In this document: in pieces, positions 61,473 through 64,000 of the stretch
How positions within the stretch are numbered: the stretch's first letter is position 1
How the letters are laid out: each line of letters starts with the position of its first letter
NCBI GenBank assembly: GCA_963707065.1
Contig: CAVPPJ010000059.1
Location: 21,178 to 85,177, forward strand
DNA length: 64,000 nucleotides
DNA from: Palsa-506 sp963707065
Lineage (GTDB): Bacteria > Actinomycetota > Actinomycetes > Streptosporangiales > Streptosporangiaceae
Direction of reading: 5' to 3'
The notes under the pieces: model-generated
Databases searched by the model: none
What the model saw: only the letters and a program-made list of their open reading frames with translations
What the model was told of the DNA's origin: nothing
Made by a program: the position numbers and the translations under genes

Positions 61473-62523
61473 ATGACTATGACTGCTGTTCGCCTGTCCC
61501 GGTCGCGGAACGCGGCCGGGGAGCTGGTGGTGCGGCTCGGGGTCGGGCTGCTGGATGACTACCTGGAGTTCCTGGCGGGCCGGTGCCTGCCGAACACGGT
61601 GCTGGCCGTGGCTTATGACCTGAAGGTCTTCTTCACTGTGGTCGGCAAGCCGCCGCGGCGGGTCCGCAGCGGCGATGTGCTGGCATTCATGACCGCTCAG
61701 CGCGCTGGCGGGGAAGGGCGCCTGCAGCTAGCCGGGGCCGAGCCCGGCGGGGTGTCAGCCCGGACGCTGCGGCGGCGGCTGTCGAGCGTGTCCGGGCTTT
61801 ACGGGTTCATGCTCGTTCGCGGGGATGTGACAGTCAGCCCGGTGCCGCGGGGCCTGCCGACCCGCCGGGAGCGGCAGCGGCCCCGTCAGGGTGTCCCGCT
61901 GGTCCGGGTCCCCCGGACGCTGCCGCAGATCCTGGACCCGGGCGAGGTGGACGCGCTGACCGCGGCGCTGCGGACGCACCGGGACCGGGCGATGGTCGCG
62001 GCGATGGTGCTGGGCGGGCTGCGCCGCTGCGAGGTCCTCGGGCTCCGGCTGGCCGACCTGCGGTTCGGTGAGCGGCGGCTGTTCATCGCCGAGGGCAAAG
62101 GCGGGCATCAGCGGCTCGTCCCGGTCTCGGCCCGGTTCTTCACCGAGATCAGCGCCTACCTCGATGCCGAGCGCCCGGCCGGGGTCAGCACGGACCGGGT
62201 GTTCGTGGTCCTGAAGGGCCCGCGCCGTGGGCTGCCGCTCTCAGCGGCGGGACTGGACGAGATCCTTGACGGTGCCCGGAGCCGGGCCTGCGGTGGCCCG
62301 GGCGACCTGCCACCAGCTGCGGCATACCTGCCTGACCCGGCTGCGCAAAGCCGGCATGACGCTGGAGGCAGTGCAGGCCCAGGCCGGGCACGCCTCGATC
62401 GAGTCCACCCGCATCTACCTGCATCTGGGTGATGACTGGCTGGCCTCTCAGTACCGCAAGGCAGCCGAGGCGATCGACGCGCAGGTATTTCCCGGCTATC
62501 CGGCCGCGGGGAGCGCCCGGTGA
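61473..62523 (+). pseudogene. Tyrosine recombinase 1, frameshifted
   Basis: ATG 61473, 5 nt after GGAGGG. The N-terminal SAM-like core-binding domain is LLDDYLEFLAGRCLPNTVLAV and following. The catalytic domain has the first Arg in LGGLRRCEVLGLRLADL and Lys in AEGKGGHQRLVPV. In this frame the catalytic end is lost. The HxLRH box (CHQLRHTCLTRL), GH and Tyr (AGHASIESTRIYLHL) follow in the next frame to 62523. One extra base near 62285-62300 explains the break; repaired, it is about 349 residues. The stop overlaps the GTG of recombinase 2. Confidence 0.85.
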
Positions 62524-63764
62524 CCGGCCCGGCCCTGCTGCCGGACTGGGAGCAGCTCGCCAGGGCGATCCCGGAGGTCACCGTCCCGATGCGCCGCTAC
62601 CTGCAGCAGATCGGCTGCGTGCTGCGGCCCGGCAGTGTCAGCGGCGCTGACCTGGCGCTCCGGTCGTTCGCCACGTTCCTGGCCAGCCAGGACCCGCCGG
62701 TCACCGAGCTGACCGCGGTTACCCGCCGCGACGTCGAGGACTTCAAGCCCTGGCTGGCGGCCCGGCCCGGGCAGAACAAGCCGCGGGTGACCACGGCCAC
62801 GATCGCGCACCGCCTCGGCACCCTGCGGATGTTCTTCGTCCGCATCGACGAATGGGGCTGGGACGAAGCCCCGGCCCGGGTGCCGATGTTCCCCGGCGAC
62901 CTGCCCCGCCAGGACCACCCCCTGCCCAGGGCCCTCGACGACGCCACCGCCGCGAAGCTCCTGCGCACCGCCCAGGCCGACCGGCGGATGCTCGTCGGGG
63001 TTACCGTCGAGATGCTGCTGCGCACCGGGCTGCGGGTCAGCGAGTTCACCGGCCTGCAGGCCGGCGCGGTCGTGCATATCGGCGCCGGGCCATGGCTGCA
63101 CGTCCCGGTCGGCAAGCTCCGCGAGGACCGTTACCTGCCGCTGCACCCCCAGCTGGTCACGCTGATTGACGGCTACCGGGCCGCCCACGTCCCGGCCGGC
63201 GACCCGCTGCTACTGCCCCGGGAGAACGGCCGCCCGCTGGACCGCCACACCGTCACCCGGTTCATTAACAAGGCCGGCACCGCGGCCGGCCTGGCGCACA
63301 TCCACCCCCACCAGCTCAGGCATACTCTGGCCACCCAGGCGATCAACCGCGGCATGAGCCTGGAGGCCATCGCCGCACTCCTCGGCCACCGCAGCCTGGA
63401 CATGACCCTGCGCTATGCGAAAATCGCCAGCCGCACCGTCGCCGACGAGTACTTCGCTGTCACCGAGAAAGTCGAAGCCCTCTACGGCCAGCCCGCCCAG
63501 CTCCCAGCCGACGCGATCGGCCCGAAGATGGCCCGGCTCCGCCGCGAGCACCACCGCCTCCTCGGCAACGGCTGGTGCACCCGCCCCCCGCAGCTGGACT
63601 GCGCCTTCGAGTCCATCTGCGAAACCTGCACCTACTTCCAGACCAGCATCGAGTTCCGGCCCACCCTCGCAGCCCAGCACGACCACGCCGCCGCCCACGG
63701 ACAGGCCTGCCGCGAGCAGCTATTCCGCGGACTCCTCGGCCGGGTCGACAAGGACGCGTCATGA
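62520..63764 (+). CDS. Tyrosine recombinase 2 with C-terminal Cys-rich segment
   Basis: 414 residues from GTG 62520. Core-binding domain about 20-125; catalytic residues Arg in LLRTGLRVSEFTGL, Lys in VGKLREDRYLPL, HPHQLRHTLATQA (HxxR), His in LLGHRSLDMTL and Tyr in LRYAKI, all intact. After the catalytic domain come about 80 residues with C-x8-C-x5-C-x2-C (GWCTRPPQLDCAFESICETC), a probable Zn-binding module seen in some actinobacterial transposon recombinases. ATGA overlap with the next gene. Confidence 0.92.
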   Translation: MTGPALLPDWEQLARAIPEVTVPMRRYLQQIGCVLRPGSVSGADLALRSFATFLASQDPPVTELTAVTRRDVEDFKPWLAARPGQNKPRVTTATIAHRLGTLRMFFVRIDEWGWDEAPARVPMFPGDLPRQDHPLPRALDDATAAKLLRTAQADRRMLVGVTVEMLLRTGLRVSEFTGLQAGAVVHIGAGPWLHVPVGKLREDRYLPLHPQLVTLIDGYRAAHVPAGDPLLLPRENGRPLDRHTVTRFINKAGTAAGLAHIHPHQLRHTLATQAINRGMSLEAIAALLGHRSLDMTLRYAKIASRTVADEYFAVTEKVEALYGQPAQLPADAIGPKMARLRREHHRLLGNGWCTRPPQLDCAFESICETCTYFQTSIEFRPTLAAQHDHAAAHGQACREQLFRGLLGRVDKDAS

Positions 63765-63958
63765 ACCACGACAGTGAATATCGTTACACGCCGCAAGACC
63801 CCGGGCACTGCCCGGACCACCCCGCCTGCCTTCTCATCGGCTGCCACCGGTTCCTCTGCCCGCACGTACACCACTGCCCGCTCAACTACCCGGGCCAGCC
63901 CCGCCTATTCTGCTCAGCCGCCTGCCGCATCGCCGAGCACCGCAGACTCCAGCAATGA
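63761..63958 (+). CDS. 65-residue Cys/His-rich protein
   Basis: Starts at ATG 63761, overlapping the recombinase stop (ATGA). Metal-ligand-rich: CPDHPACLLIGCHRFLCPHV, HHCP, then CSAACRIAEHRR. The C-terminal CxxxC-x3-H-type end resembles CGNR/FCS-like zinc knuckles. It is probably a DNA- or recombinase-binding accessory factor, by analogy with the third gene of Tn554-like elements; that is inference from position. Confidence 0.72.
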   Translation: MNHDSEYRYTPQDPGHCPDHPACLLIGCHRFLCPHVHHCPLNYPGQPRLFCSAACRIAEHRRLQQ

Positions 63959-64000
63959 GCAACCCACAATATCAAGCGCATCGGCTTGACAACGATCACC
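63955..64000 (+). CDS. Start of a fourth cassette gene (partial)
   Basis: ATG 63955 overlaps the previous stop (ATGA) and reads MSNPQYQAHRLDNDH to the window edge with no stop. The consistent 4-bp overlap pattern across the cassette is the main evidence; the product cannot be judged from 15 residues. Confidence 0.45.
   Translation, partial: MSNPQYQAHRLDNDH

Larger units (their letters stand above)
61414..64000 (+). mobile_element. Recombinase cassette, right end outside window
   Basis: An inverted repeat is followed by four genes joined by GTGA/ATGA overlaps: tyrosine recombinase 1 (frameshifted), tyrosine recombinase 2, a Cys/His-rich small protein and the start of a fourth gene. Tandem recombinases with a small accessory protein resemble the Tn554 plan. 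Element ends are not identified. Confidence 0.55.

Overview
The window is very GC-rich DNA with strong third-position GC bias, so long spurious frames lie opposite nearly every gene. Gene content and order point to a filamentous-type actinobacterium (Actinomycetota, plausibly Streptosporangiales or a relative; the genus is not determinable here). The evidence is the minus-strand series tig-clpP1-clpP2-clpX-valS-folC-DUF4233-ndk-mreB-mreC-mreD-mrdA-rodA-(two radical-SAM-type genes)-rne-rplU-rpmA-obg, the paired clpP genes, GTG starts, ATGA overlaps, and NarL-type kinase/regulator pairs.

Layout. 0-8.8 kb: accessory genes. These are a secreted TAP-like hydrolase, an ECF sigma/ogt pair, two paralogous isocitrate-lyase/PEP-mutase family proteins, map, a frameshifted histidine phosphatase, and an ArsR regulator divergent from a degenerate P450 coupled to the second PEP-mutase gene. 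8.8-37.4 kb: the conserved block above, all on the minus strand. It covers ribosome and RNA metabolism (obg, rpmA, rplU, rne), the elongasome (mreBCD, mrdA, rodA), nucleotide and folate metabolism, valS, and the Clp protease with trigger factor. It is interrupted between folC and valS by an ArsR/MFS operon and a small membrane ORF. 37.4-45.5 kb: mixed accessory genes (spermidine-synthase-like protein, phosphoesterase, DUF1810, VOC, DUF1905, two channel-like membrane proteins, an RsbW-like ATPase). 45.5-58.4 kb: a signalling island with a MacB/FtsX-type ABC exporter, three related sensor kinases (two frameshifted), two LuxR-type response regulators and small membrane proteins. 58.4-64 kb: small hypotheticals, a metallo-beta-lactamase-fold hydrolase, a DUF1801-like protein, and an overlapping recombinase cassette (two tyrosine recombinases, a Cys/His-rich 65-residue protein and the start of a fourth gene) that runs off the right edge.

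Themes. (1) Short tandem repeats with periods of 15, 21, 27 or 30 bp, all multiples of 3, repeatedly sit at gene 3' ends. Several duplicate the stop codon in frame. Related repeats expand the tails of MreD and RNase E and interrupt the P450, a phosphoesterase and a receiver domain. (2) A roughly 40-bp promoter-like element is shared, in opposite orientation, by the ABC exporter operon and the membrane gene on the far side of the kinase/regulator pair, suggesting a small local regulon. (3) Eight apparent single-base indels break four accessory loci while housekeeping genes are intact; real decay and assembly error cannot be separated from the sequence alone.
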